Position numbers and translations under genes: made by a program. This document shows positions 56,401-64,000 of a stretch of 64,000 nucleotides of DNA, one piece after another; position 1 is the stretch's first letter; each line of letters opens with the position of its first letter. A model generated the notes under the pieces. It searched no databases. It had not been told where the DNA came from and saw nothing but the letters and a program-made list of their open reading frames with translations. The DNA comes from Pseudoips prasinana (Eukaryota > Arthropoda > Insecta > Lepidoptera > Nolidae), in contig OX621237.1 of NCBI GenBank assembly GCA_951640165.1, positions 4,278,001 through 4,342,000 of the forward strand, given 5' to 3'.

Positions 56401-59400
56401 ATAAAATAAATTGTATAAATGTTTTAACATTCCTTGTACCTAAATATCTGTAATAAGTAACTAGAAATATTACTACAAACATGTTCTGACTATTTACAAG
56501 CGCTTTTGTAAAGACTACGTGAATAAAAAAAAAACATGCACGTATTTAAATCATAAATTTATAAAATAAATTTGATACCAAGTTAAGCAGAGCCTGTATC
56601 TACTATCATTATATCAGCCGAAAGATGTTCACTGCTGGACTAAGGCCTCCCCCAAGGATTTCCACAATAGCCGGTTCTGCGGCTTCCCGCCACCCTTGCA
56701 AGAGCGTCGGTCCACCTTATAAGGGGCCTTTTTTTTCTTTTTTTTGTTTTGATTTGGCAGGGGATTGCCAACGCATACCAGCAGCATAAAGTGTCTGCGG
56801 GTATGTCGGACTCGCACCGACTAAACCTACCTGCCGTGGACTTCTCATGGCACCTGTAGGAGGGGCCACGGGAACGCAGGTATGCTGTTCCGGTGCTCCC
56901 CTATTGCGCCGTACCCCAAAAGTTCGGGACACACACCCTGGGAGGATTCTGAGTTGCCCTCCCCAATTGCCGACTCCTGCTAATCCGGCACAGCGGCTGT
57001 GCCACAAATAGTTCGCTGTCTTCCCGGAGCTGCTTGCATGGCGGCAGTAGAGGAGGTTGTAGGGGGCCTGCCCACGCTACGTCTTTCGGTTCGTGGTCGC
57101 CATTCGAGAACCTTCTATGGCAACGAGATAAATGATAAACATATATATTATAGATAAATTACACCCAGACACTGAACATACAATCGTGCTAATGATTTTT
57201 CCTAGGCGGGGTCGAACCTACGAGTTCTTAGTAGTTATTGTCACTAACAACTAGACCAACAGACCAGCCAACGACATGCAAAATAATATAGTTCAAAATC
57301 GTTAATGTTTCATAAGTCAATTGAGCTCTGCACATGTTCTTCTGCTTTTCCTATTGTCCCTTCAACCACCCAGTCTATCCTGTTGCGGCTTCCCACTTAG
57401 AAACGCAAAGGGAATTAATAACCAAAATTGTGTCCAATTCAAGGAGAGAAGAAATGAAAGAAGATCGAATCAGAAATGTCACACATGCACGGGGCACATG
57501 TATCGTAAAACCGACGGCCGCTGAGATGAAAAGGTTCTGCGGTTTCAGCTGATATACTGGTGATGCTTTAGATCACTTATCTGTAAGTTTGATTGTCATT
57601 TATGTTTTTATGTTAATTGGATCCACTCAATAAATCAGACCTGATTTTACATAGATCGTTTGGCGACAATGTAACCCATGACCTTCAGGGCATAGACCCC
57701 TCTTTAAATATCTTATCGTTTATATTGCACTGTAAGTTTAAAAAAATATTACCGGAAAGCTATGTGCATGTAGCCTCCGCCACATCCTGTATTTAGTTGG
57801 TCGCAGTCAACAATTTGTTGTTCAGATAATGACACCAGACTCCCGTATTTGATTGCGTATTGGCCCTCAATGTTACCTGTAAGCAATATCTTGATGATTT
57901 CTAGACTCTGCATCACATATTAATTTCGCATTAAAACTGGAAATGATTTCTCATATGTAATATTTAATCGCAACGTCATTTACAGTTGAAGTACCAATAC
58001 TTCAATTTCAACACTTTGGAGTATGTTCCTTTATACATATTGATTAATAACAGACTATTGTAATAAATAATATATAAAGGAATTAAGAGACCTATATATT
58101 ATGTTACATCCTATAGGTACCTATATCCTATACCATCTTTGAATATAACATATACCAATTTATATTCAAAGATGGTATAAGATATGTTCAAAGAGTAATA
58201 TTTCTTATTGAACCCATATTGAGCACTTTTTGTGAATGCTATAAATACCTGTTATTGTTTAATACATAAGAACCAATATAAACTTGTTGATGTACTAATA
58301 CTAGATAAATATAATACTAGATGTACAAGCCGATGGTCATCTAATTAAATAATTAATGACACGATTTTAAAAGACATATAATAGTAATCAAATATCTTTT
58401 TAATTTCTTCCATTGAATTTGACTTGAGTCTATATCATCGGACTTGACACATGAGACGGAGGTGTATGCTGTATTAATTTTTTTTATACAAAACAGTAGC
58501 TAAGCTTCAAGAAATACAACAAAAAACCAAATACCTAGCTTATTAATGTAAATTATTGCCAATAATTCAAAATGTGCTTACCAGTCGAGCTAAAGGCATA
58601 GCAACTTCCACAGCCCAATTGATTTTTTACATTTGTTACAACGTTTAGTTCCCTCCAATCAAATGAATCAGCAACATCAATATCTTTAATATCCTGGTCC
58701 CTTAAGGTTTTACAAAATTCAGAAGATTTAGTTTCATTGCTCGGTCTTAAGCCCGTATGTGTATTGATAAATTCCTCTAGCGTCAAATCCGTGAATTGAT
58801 TAATACCTAGAATTTTAGGAAAAACACAAATCATAAACCTGCGGTATTGTAAATATCACAAAAGGTATTATGTAATAAAGCAAAGAAACATAAAAACATA
58901 TTAACATATACATTGGGCACCCTATTGAAATAATGACGTTTTTAGTGATTAAATAATTGATATTACTTAATATTATATAATTAAGTGATACTGAATAAGC
59001 CCATACATTTCTACTACTATTTCTTGTTCTCGTTATGATAATATACTAATACAAGAGTATTGAAAGAGTAACTATTGATAAAGTGATGTTTCCTAAGAGT
59101 CATCATCATCATCATCGTCATATCAGCCGAAAGACGTCCACTGCTGGACAAAGGCCTCCCCCAAAGATCTCCACAATTGCCGGTCTTGTGCTATTCGCAT
59201 CCAGCATTTTCCAGCGACCCGCACAAGATCATCAGTCCATCTTGTAGGGGGCCTGCCCACGCTGCGTCTTCCGGTTCGTGGTCGCCACTCGAGAACCTTT
59301 CTGCCCCAACGGCCATCGGCTCTACGAGCTATGTGCCCTGCCCACTGCCACTTCAGCTTCGCAATTCTTCGGGCTATGTCGGTGACTTTGGTTCGCCTGC

Positions 59401-62400
59401 GGATTTCGACATTTCTGATTCGATCCCGCAGGGAAACTCCGAGCATAGCCCTCTCCATTGCTCTTTGGGTGACCTTGAGCCTTCTAATAAGGCCCATAGT
59501 GAGCGACCACGTCTCTGTTCCGTATGTCATCACTGGCAACACACACTGGTCGAAGACTTTCGACTTGAGACACTGCGGTATTTTGGACGAGAAGATGTTA
59601 CGTAGCTTCCCGAACGCTGCCCAGCCGAGTTGGATTCTACGATTGACCTCCTTCTTGAAGTTGGACCTACCTAGTTGGATGGTCTGTCCTAGGTAAATAT
59701 AGTTCTCTACAACTTCGAGTGCAGAGTCACCAACTTTCAATTGAGTGGGTGCAACATGGACGTTTGACATGATTTTCGTCTTATCCATGTTCATTTTCAG
59801 ACCCACTTGTTGAGAGACTCTGCTGAGGTCATCGAGCATTGTACCGAGGTCTTCCATGGTCTCTGCCATGACTACGATATCATCGGCAAATCGAAGGTGA
59901 GTGATGTACTCGCCATTGACATTGATGCCAAAGCCTTTCCAGTCCAGAAGCTTGAAGACGTCTTCCAATGCAGCGGTGAACAGTTTCGGAGATATAACAT
60001 CTCCCTGTCTCACGCCTCGCTGCAAGTGGATAGGTTTCGAGATCTGGTCCTGGAGTCGCACTGACATAGTGGCGTTTTCATACAAACACTTTATCACCTC
60101 GATATACCGGTAGTCAATTTGGCACCTTATGAGAGACCTCAGCACGGCCCATGTTTCTATAGAATCAAAGGCTTTCTCATAGTCCACAAACGCTAAGCAC
60201 AGTGGCTTGTTATACTCTTCGGTCTTCTGTATAACTTGCCGCAGCGTATGTATGTGGTCTATGGTGCTAAAGCCTTTTCGGAAACCGGCTTGTTCGGGAG
60301 GCTGGAAGTCGTCAAACCTGCGCGCGAGACGGTTCATAACGACCCTCGAAAACAACTTGTAAACATGGCTCAGCAGTGTGATGGGTCTATAATTCTTCAA
60401 TAGGGTTTTGTCGCCCTTTTTGAAGAAGAGCACCACCACACTTCTGTGCCATGCTTGTGGCGTATGACCATCTAGTATGACGGAGTTAAATAACTTCTGA
60501 AGGGCCCGTAGGATTGGTGTACCACCCGCCTTCAGAAGCTCAGCTGTAACTCCATCATCACCAGGCGCCTTGTTGTTCTTGAGTTGTTTGAGAGCCATTC
60601 TAATCTCGTACAGGCTGACGTCCGGGATGTCTTCGGTGTAATGTCGGGTTAGTCGTGCTCTGGGATCTGAGGCATGACTTTTGATAGATGGCTGTGTTGT
60701 CGTATATAACTGTCCGTAGAACTTCTCGATCTCTCCCAGCAACTCAGGTTTAGACGTGACGATTCTACCATCCTCAGTCTTCAGCTTCGTCAGTTGGCTC
60801 TGTCCAACAGACAGAGCTCTTGCGAACACTTTAGATCCTTTGTTCCTCTCGATGGCCTCTTTAATACTATTTGTATTAAATTGCCGCGTGTCGCGAGTCA
60901 AAGACTTTGAGATCTGTCTGTTGAGCTGCCGATATCTGGTAGCATCATCTGAGGATGTCAGAACCATTTTCCGTCTTTCTTCCATAAGTTGCAGGGTAAA
61001 GTCAGAGATCTTTTTAGTTCTGTTTGTACGACGGGCCTTGAAGACCTTAGACCCAGCCGTATGGACAGCTTCTACGAGCCTGTCATAGTATGAGTCCACT
61101 TCCTCGCAGTCTGCTAGGCATTCGAAACGGTTTTGCATTTCGAGCTGAAATTGTTCGGGGTTTTGGACGTGGATAGGTGAAGGTCGGAGCGTAGACTTTA
61201 TCAGTCGGGACCTCTGGAGTTTGACATTAAGGTTCAATGAGCCTCTGACCAGTCTGTGATCGCTCCCAGTTTTAACCGAATTGATCACGGAGACATCATT
61301 GAACATCTGTCGTCTCGTCGACAAGATAAAGTCTATCTCATTTTTAGTTTTGCCATCGGAGCTCACCCAGGTCCATTTGCGGTGATCCGGCTTCCTGAAG
61401 AAGGAATTCATCATAAAGAGTCCCTCCTTCTCCATGAAGTCGGCCAACATTTGGCCCCGGGGGTTCCGGTCTCCAGCTCCAAATTGCCCCACTCTCAGCT
61501 CATTACCGAATCGTTTGCCCAGCTTCGCGTTAAAGTCCCCCATGACCATAGTGAAATAGGAGCTAGAGGTATGTATGGCTCTCGAAATGTCCTCATACAT
61601 AGCCTCGACTTCATCGTCGGAGTGTGTCGAAGTGGGTGCGTATACCTGTATAACCTTCAACGAATACCGCTTGGTGATTCTGAGTATAAGGTACGCAACC
61701 CTCGGCGACACACTCTCGATTTTCACTAGGTTGTTCACGAGGGACTTGTGAACTATGAACCCGATACCACCTTGGGATAGTTGGTCACCCTCCCGGTAAT
61801 AGAGCAGGTTTCCGGATTTCAGTATTATCGAGTCGCCAGGGCCAGAGGTCGTCGGTGTTGGTAACGCGGAATCTGCCGGGGATTCTTAGCACCCCCTGCC
61901 CTGCCGTAACCACAGCTGTTACCACGGCTGGGAATAGCAGGGCTGCCGGGGACTGGGGGCCGCGGTTTGGTTGTGTCCTTCATTTGAGGGGATTTGCCAT
62001 AATCGCCACGCTTGGCAGACGGGTTGGCGATCGCAGTACGGTGCACATGGTACTCAGGAGAACGCTGCTGCCCGTTCTCTGGTGTATATATTTCCCTCGG
62101 GACGACTTTTACGTCCCCCCACGGGATGAGAGGGGGTGGTGATATTCTTAGGCCGTCACCACACAGCCGTTCCTAAGAGTACTAACATATTATTATATGA
62201 TTGCACAGCGGCTAAGACAGTCGCTTCGTCGCTTTGTGTACTGTGTTCGATTCCCGCGCCGGACAACTATTTTTGTGACCCATAAATGGTTGTTCTGAGT
62301 CTGGATGTAATTTGTGTCCATCTAATATGTTTGAAAAGTACCCCGCGACACAGCGATTAAATTCCCCAGTGCAGGCGTTATCAAACGTAGTTTAAAAGAA

Positions 62401-62803
62401 AAATATGTTTTAAAAAATAAATAACAATTGGTAAATAGAAATTTAAAAGATTATTGTAATTTTTTGTGATGACAATTTGTTTGCCGATAATGGTAATACA
62501 TAGAGGTGCTATTTCTGATGACAATGTAAACATATTCATTACCTATGTTGGTACAAATATAAATGAATTGAATTGAAACATACCATAAGTCACTTGCTGT
62601 TGTATCTGATTCATGTGGTCTATTTTCTCCAAGTTTTGCACGAATATACGGAACTTTGCTTGCTTTACATGTTCATTAGGGTATTCTTTAGCGAATTCCT
62701 CTATATAGCTCTCAAAGAGCTCACCAACTTCTTCGAGCGAGCGTGTTGCGGATACGCTCATACACCAGCTAGCTAACAAGACATAGACGACTTGTGCTAA
62801 CAT
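53271..62803 (-). CDS. Cathepsin L-like (papain family C1A) cysteine protease, complete six-exon gene
   Basis: Secreted or lysosomal endopeptidase of the papain family. Six exons (62803-62584, 58806-58582, 57876-57753, 56348-56167, 55506-55402, 53416-53271), all with GT-AG introns of phases 1,1,2,1,1, splice to 1002 nt, or 333 residues plus TAA. Residues 1-19 form a signal peptide (hydrophobic VVYVLLASW, then SVSA). The propeptide keeps the F54-N57-I61-N65 part of the ERFNIN helix and a perfect GxNxFxD motif (GINQFTD, 74-80). The mature enzyme starts near residue 118. Gln136 (oxyanion hole), Cys142 (CGSCYAF), His276 ([11 protein letters not shown]) and Asn297 ([10 protein letters not shown]) are all present. 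Cathepsin L-type features are [11 protein letters not shown] and GCGGG. Tyr follows the catalytic Cys where Trp is usual. A NET glycosylation sequon lies at 97. The ATG at 62803 is preferred over an upstream open stretch because the signal peptide begins there and a TATA box lies just upstream. Subfamily and symbol cannot be assigned from sequence alone. Confidence 0.93.
53595..53705 (+). mobile_element. LINE C-terminal scrap in protease intron 5
   Basis: [20 protein letters not shown] frame, same post-RT block (IERxRRALAVRGNML) as at 33.9 kb; truncated by TAA at about 53705. Confidence 0.45.
53864..55145 (+). mobile_element. Mariner copy B, in intron 5 of the protease gene, antisense to it
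   Basis: 1282 bp flanked by TA (53862-53863, 55146-55147), with the same terminal inverted repeats as copy A. It lies between protease exons 6 and 5 in opposite transcriptional orientation. The target flank is ACCATACC microrepeat plus TATATA. Confidence 0.95.
54051..55069 (+). pseudogene. Mariner transposase with a single frameshift (copy B)
   Basis: Same protein as copy A up to ...GSAPKQ, then a -1 frameshift near 54577: copy A reads AATGCCCTAAACG where this copy reads AAGGCCTAAACG. The first frame then ends at 54606-54608. The second frame carries on to the normal stop at 55069, with the second and third catalytic Asp residues. The remainder shows almost no amino-acid difference from copy A. 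Not expected to make a functional enzyme. Confidence 0.92.
55402..55506 (-). CDS. Cathepsin-like gene exon 5 (catalytic His)
   Basis: 105 nt between a TTTCAG acceptor and a GTAAAA donor. It codes [18 protein letters not shown] and the active-site segment [14 protein letters not shown] with His276. Confidence 0.92.
55635..55800. repeat. Unidentified GC-richer repeat-like block in protease intron 4
   Basis: GGTGTCGGGAGATCGAGACC, CCGATCTACATACAACTGAC and GGGGGCCCCCGGAGGCTGT; non-coding and unlike neighbouring intron sequence. Confidence 0.4.
55825..56100 (-). mobile_element. tRNA-derived SINE in intron 4 of the protease gene
   Basis: Body CATCCAGATGGACACAAAGT; GCGGGTATCGAACCCGGGAC (B-box complement), AAGCGCTATATTAGCGGCAT (degraded head). 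A 125-bp segment (about 55870-55995) resembling 62470-62575 is inserted in the body. Confidence 0.6.
56167..56348 (-). CDS. Cathepsin-like gene exon 4
   Basis: 182 nt between a TTTTCAG acceptor and a GTAACT donor. It codes [18 protein letters not shown], which matches the family's GGIxxExxYPYxG block, then two disulfide-type cysteines (DTCKF, IDCYS), and ends with QQGPISI. Confidence 0.92.
56435..56535 (-). repeat. Dispersed repeat (GCGCTTGTAAATAGTCAGAAC family), in protease intron 3
   Basis: TGTACCTAAATATCTG ... ATGTTCTGACTATTTACAAG CGCTTTTGTAAAGACTACGT. Confidence 0.6.
56608..57110 (-). mobile_element. RTE LINE 3' fragment split by another retroelement (protease intron 3)
   Basis: Left part 56608-56728 (TATCAGCCGAAAGATGTTCA ... 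CTTATAAGGGGCC) and right part 57046-57110 (GTAGGGGGCCTGCCCACGCT) are contiguous in the LINE at 59.1 kb. The interruption starts with poly-T at 56729. Confidence 0.82.
56729..57045 (-). mobile_element. Poly(A)-tailed non-LTR element/SINE, truncated copy
   Basis: Minus-strand element ending in poly(A) (56729-56747 on the plus strand is poly-T with few interruptions). Shares CATACCCGCAGACACTTTAT-type 3' end and GGGAAGACAGCGAAC body with 51215-51650. Flanked by a 12-bp imperfect duplication TTATAAGGGGCC / TTGTAGGGGGCC. Confidence 0.75.
57112..57272 (-). mobile_element. tRNA-derived SINE fragment in intron 3 of the protease gene
   Basis: ATGGCAACGAGATAAATGAT, GATAAATTACACCCAGACAC, GGCGGGGTCGAACCTACGAG (B-box complement) and CAACTAGACCAACAGACC (A-box complement). 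Confidence 0.55.
57273..57752. other. Protease intron 3, 5' part: two overlapping short frames, no gene
   Basis: Frames at 57321-57552 on the opposite strand to the gene read [22 protein letters not shown] but match no family I recognise; probably a retroelement scrap. Confidence 0.4.
57753..57876 (-). CDS. Cathepsin-like gene exon 3
   Basis: 124 nt between a GCTTACAG acceptor and a GTAATA donor, coding [20 protein letters not shown] and onward to [11 protein letters not shown]. The cathepsin L family signature EGQ, SLSEQ..VDCD and the Cys-Gly-Gly of the S2/S3 site are present. The exon is too short to stand out as an open reading frame; it was found from the frame and splice signals. Confidence 0.92.
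58129..58179. repeat. Inverted repeat, 19-bp perfect arms, in protease intron 2
   Basis: TATACCATCTTTGAATATA and its complement with a 13-nt loop. Could form a hairpin in the pre-mRNA. Confidence 0.85.
58582..58806 (-). CDS. Cathepsin-like gene exon 2 (propeptide end and catalytic Cys)
   Basis: 225 nt between a ...TTCTAG acceptor and a GTAAGC donor. Joined to exon 1 it gives [16 protein letters not shown], which is the conserved propeptide GxNxFxD motif and confirms the junction. It ends after [14 protein letters not shown] with Gln136 and Cys142. Confidence 0.93.
59101..62169 (-). mobile_element. RTE-clade LINE, full-length insertion with internal deletion, in intron 1 of the protease gene
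   Basis: A 3069-bp non-LTR retrotransposon bounded by perfect 11-bp target-site duplications TTCCTAAGAGT (59090-59100 and 62170-62180). The 3' end is (CAT)n/(GATGAT)n-like with no poly(A), typical of RTE elements. It has the same orientation as the host gene and makes up about 81% of the 3777-bp intron 1. The 5' region (about 61840-62169) is shared with short elements near 19.7 and 21.2 kb. At about 61828-61840 the 5' reading frame (...RRPLALAT) jumps out of frame into the middle of the endonuclease domain ([17 protein letters not shown]), which looks like a deletion through a shared CTGGCGACT-type microhomology. Confidence 0.92.
59123..61838 (-). pseudogene. RTE ORF: partial endonuclease plus reverse transcriptase
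   Basis: Continuous frame of about 900 codons ending in TGA at 59123-59125. Numbering from a GTG at 61738, the endonuclease remnant shows QVYAPTS (31-37), MGDFN (66-70) and GSDHRLV (158-164). The reverse transcriptase shows [42 protein letters not shown] and the catalytic FADD at 617-620. The C terminus ([37 protein letters not shown]) is the usual RTE tail and overlaps the 3' terminal repeat. The first 60-70 endonuclease residues expected in the family are missing, so endonuclease activity is unlikely, while the RT itself looks uninterrupted. Called a pseudogene because of the N-terminal loss and frame break. Confidence 0.88.
62185..62340 (+). mobile_element. tRNA-derived SINE (GGCGCAGCGG family)
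   Basis: GCACAGCGGCTAAGACAG (A-box-like) and TGTTCGATTCCCGCGCC (B-box-like), followed by the body ACAACTATTTTTGTGACCC and TTCTGAGTCTGGATGTAA. Shares the body with copies near 22.6, 33.6, 37.2 and 56.0 kb. It sits directly upstream (gene-wise) of the intron 1 LINE. Confidence 0.75.
62584..62803 (-). CDS. Cathepsin-like gene exon 1 (signal peptide and start of propeptide)
   Basis: 220 nt coding residues 1-73 and the first base of Gly74. It starts at ATG (62803) and ends ...ACTTATG before a GTATGT donor. It carries the signal peptide and the I29 propeptide helix ([16 protein letters not shown]). Confidence 0.9.
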
Positions 62804-62850
62804 TTTGCAATGATTCTTGTAATAATACAAAATTTCGTTTCTACATTGCC

Positions 62851-62857
62851 TTATATA
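62851..62857 (-). promoter_or_regulatory. TATA box of the cathepsin-like gene
   Basis: Minus strand reads GGTATATAAGG, 48-54 nt upstream of the ATG. This implies a transcription start near 62825-62830 and a short leader of roughly 25 nt. The spacing is typical for a TATA promoter; the start site itself is inferred. Confidence 0.6.
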
Positions 62858-62869
62858 CCAAAACATGCT

Positions 62870-64000
62870 ACTACTAGAATCACAACTATGTACAACTATA
62901 ACATAATTGTGATAACATTGGAAAATTTTTACTTATCAGAAATATTTGAATCGTAAATTGTTTGAATATTTTTCTGCAACACATGTTACGTTGTAACAAC
63001 AAACGGAATACGGCGGAATCTATTTTACGACAGCGGTGTAGGTTAAAATTTCATTTATTATATCAAGCAACACTTTAATTTGGAAGCGTAGGAAGATTTT
63101 TTTTATGATGAGTTCATGCAGGTAATAGACATGGTTTCTGTAACTAGTCATCGTAAAGTACTAGCATAACTTGGTGTGGTTTTCAGCGTATCATAGACTC
63201 AATCAATATACTTACCAAGATATGTAGGTGAATCTGCTATAGAGCTGGATGGTTATTTAAATGAATCTAGTATTATCGTGGTCTCTTATTATTTAAATCT
63301 ATGTACATGCATTGACTTCATATTATTTAAAAACACCTACATATTTTGGCCTTTTTTAGGAGTATACTTGTTTAATTCCCACGTGCTGTTTTAACGCAGT
63401 TTCTTCATGGCAGCTTCCGATTGCCATGAAGACTGTTTCGTCAGCATATGCTTTAACGCTTTATTATTGACGTCGTCTACTGTATGGAATAGACGAGACG
63501 ACGACGCTTCCCGTGACCAGAAAGCTGGTCTTTTTTGGGTCAAAGAATCAGCATTGCCATACAGCGGCGTGGCAATGCGGTCAGCCTTCTGGGCACGTTA
63601 CCTCCCGACGATGCGGAGGAATTCTACGCCGCCCGTTACGCGACGTTATAGTAGTTAGTTATTATAGTTAATTTAACTAATAATTTTCTTTATTTCCTAA
63701 AAGTTATAAAAGTTTCCCAATGGAATAGCAGTACGTTGGATATAATGTTGGACCTAAGATTTTGCCTTGAGATACACACTCTTTAACATATTATTTAAAT
63801 TGAAAATAGGTATCATATCAACTTATTTTGAACACTTTGTTAATTATTAATAACTTCAGTATATACACAAACTCTAATGGTACCAGGACACTTAAATAGA
63901 ATGTAAACCCGTTGTGCCATACTGTTAAAGCGCTTGTTATCAAATAAATACTGTAGATTATACTTAACAACACTAACACCTCGATATACCGGTAGATAGC
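62870..64000. other. Upstream of the protease gene; no further gene recognised
   Basis: 62870-63390 is AT-rich and may hold distal promoter elements. 63400-63655 is richer in GC and has an 83-codon plus-strand frame (QKAGLFWVKESALPYSGVAM) without a known domain; it resembles a mobile-element fragment more than an exon. Confidence 0.4.

Noticed and set aside
61825..62046. 73-codon frame as an independent gene
   Set aside because: It is the 5' part of the RTE reading frame, cut off at the internal deletion (...RRPLALATR stop).
53271..62803. Viral (baculovirus-type) cathepsin gene
   Set aside because: The gene has five GT-AG introns, a TATA promoter and a signal peptide in an insect-like TE-rich context; viral versions are intronless.
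62804..62866. Upstream start extending the protease N terminus by 21 residues
   Set aside because: It would start at or within the TATA region and put RQCRNEILYYYKN ahead of the signal peptide; the ATG at 62803 gives a normal signal sequence.

Overview
The window is AT-rich, intron-containing animal DNA packed with transposable-element debris. Several signs point to a moth or butterfly (Lepidoptera): mariner copies of the cecropia type, an RTE-clade LINE whose 3' end (the complement of CAGCCGAAAGACGTCCACTG) recurs all over the window, several tRNA-derived SINE families, short Helitrons ending CTAG, and a CGGCCAAGTGCGAGTC repeat. Species cannot be fixed from sequence alone. No operons or prokaryotic signals are present.

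Only one host gene can be supported. It is a papain-family (cathepsin L-like) cysteine protease on the minus strand, 62803 down to 53271. Six exons joined at GT-AG junctions give a 1002-nt, 333-residue reading frame with signal peptide, I29-type propeptide and an intact Cys142/His276/Asn297 triad. A TATA box lies about 50 nt upstream of the ATG and an AATAAA about 130 nt after the stop. Four of its five introns hold mobile elements: a full-length-inserted RTE LINE with an 11-bp target-site duplication plus a SINE (intron 1), an RTE fragment interrupted by another retroelement plus a SINE (intron 3), a SINE and an unknown repeat (intron 4), and a 1282-bp mariner plus a LINE scrap (intron 5).

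The other 53 kb (1-53 kb) and the last 1 kb are intergenic, with no convincing host exons. Main contents by region: 1.3-2.3 kb a Helitron with an internal tandem array; 4.3-4.6 kb a second Helitron type; 5.4 kb a long hairpin; 6-7 kb SINEs; 11.2-14.1 kb RTE 3' fragments and three Helitrons; 17.6-18.1 kb a LINE C-terminus; 19.6-21.4 kb two short RTE-derived elements made of the LINE's 5' and 3' ends, each with its own target-site duplication; 23-25.3 kb a LINE zinc-knuckle tail, a Helitron nested in a repeat, and a SINE with 5S-rRNA-like sequence; 28.1-28.7 kb a pogo-like MITE; 33.3-34.7 kb a tandem duplication, a LINE C-terminus and a Helitron; 35.0-36.3 kb an intact mariner; 36.3-39.9 kb a LINE 3' end, a Helitron, an AT-rich tandem array next to a GC-rich island, and a 70-bp perfect palindrome; 44.4-47.6 kb a MITE cluster with an inverted duplication and nested SINEs; 48.4-51.6 kb nested LINE and retroelement pieces.

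The elements interact by parasitism and nesting rather than as a pathway. The RTE LINE would have supplied reverse transcriptase for the short RTE-derived elements and perhaps for SINEs, and the intact mariner copy could act on its frameshifted sister copy. The most interesting observations are the RTE-derived 5'+3' chimeras with target-site duplications, the tandemly expanded Helitron, the two near-identical inverted mariners, and the GC island flanked by AT-rich repeats.
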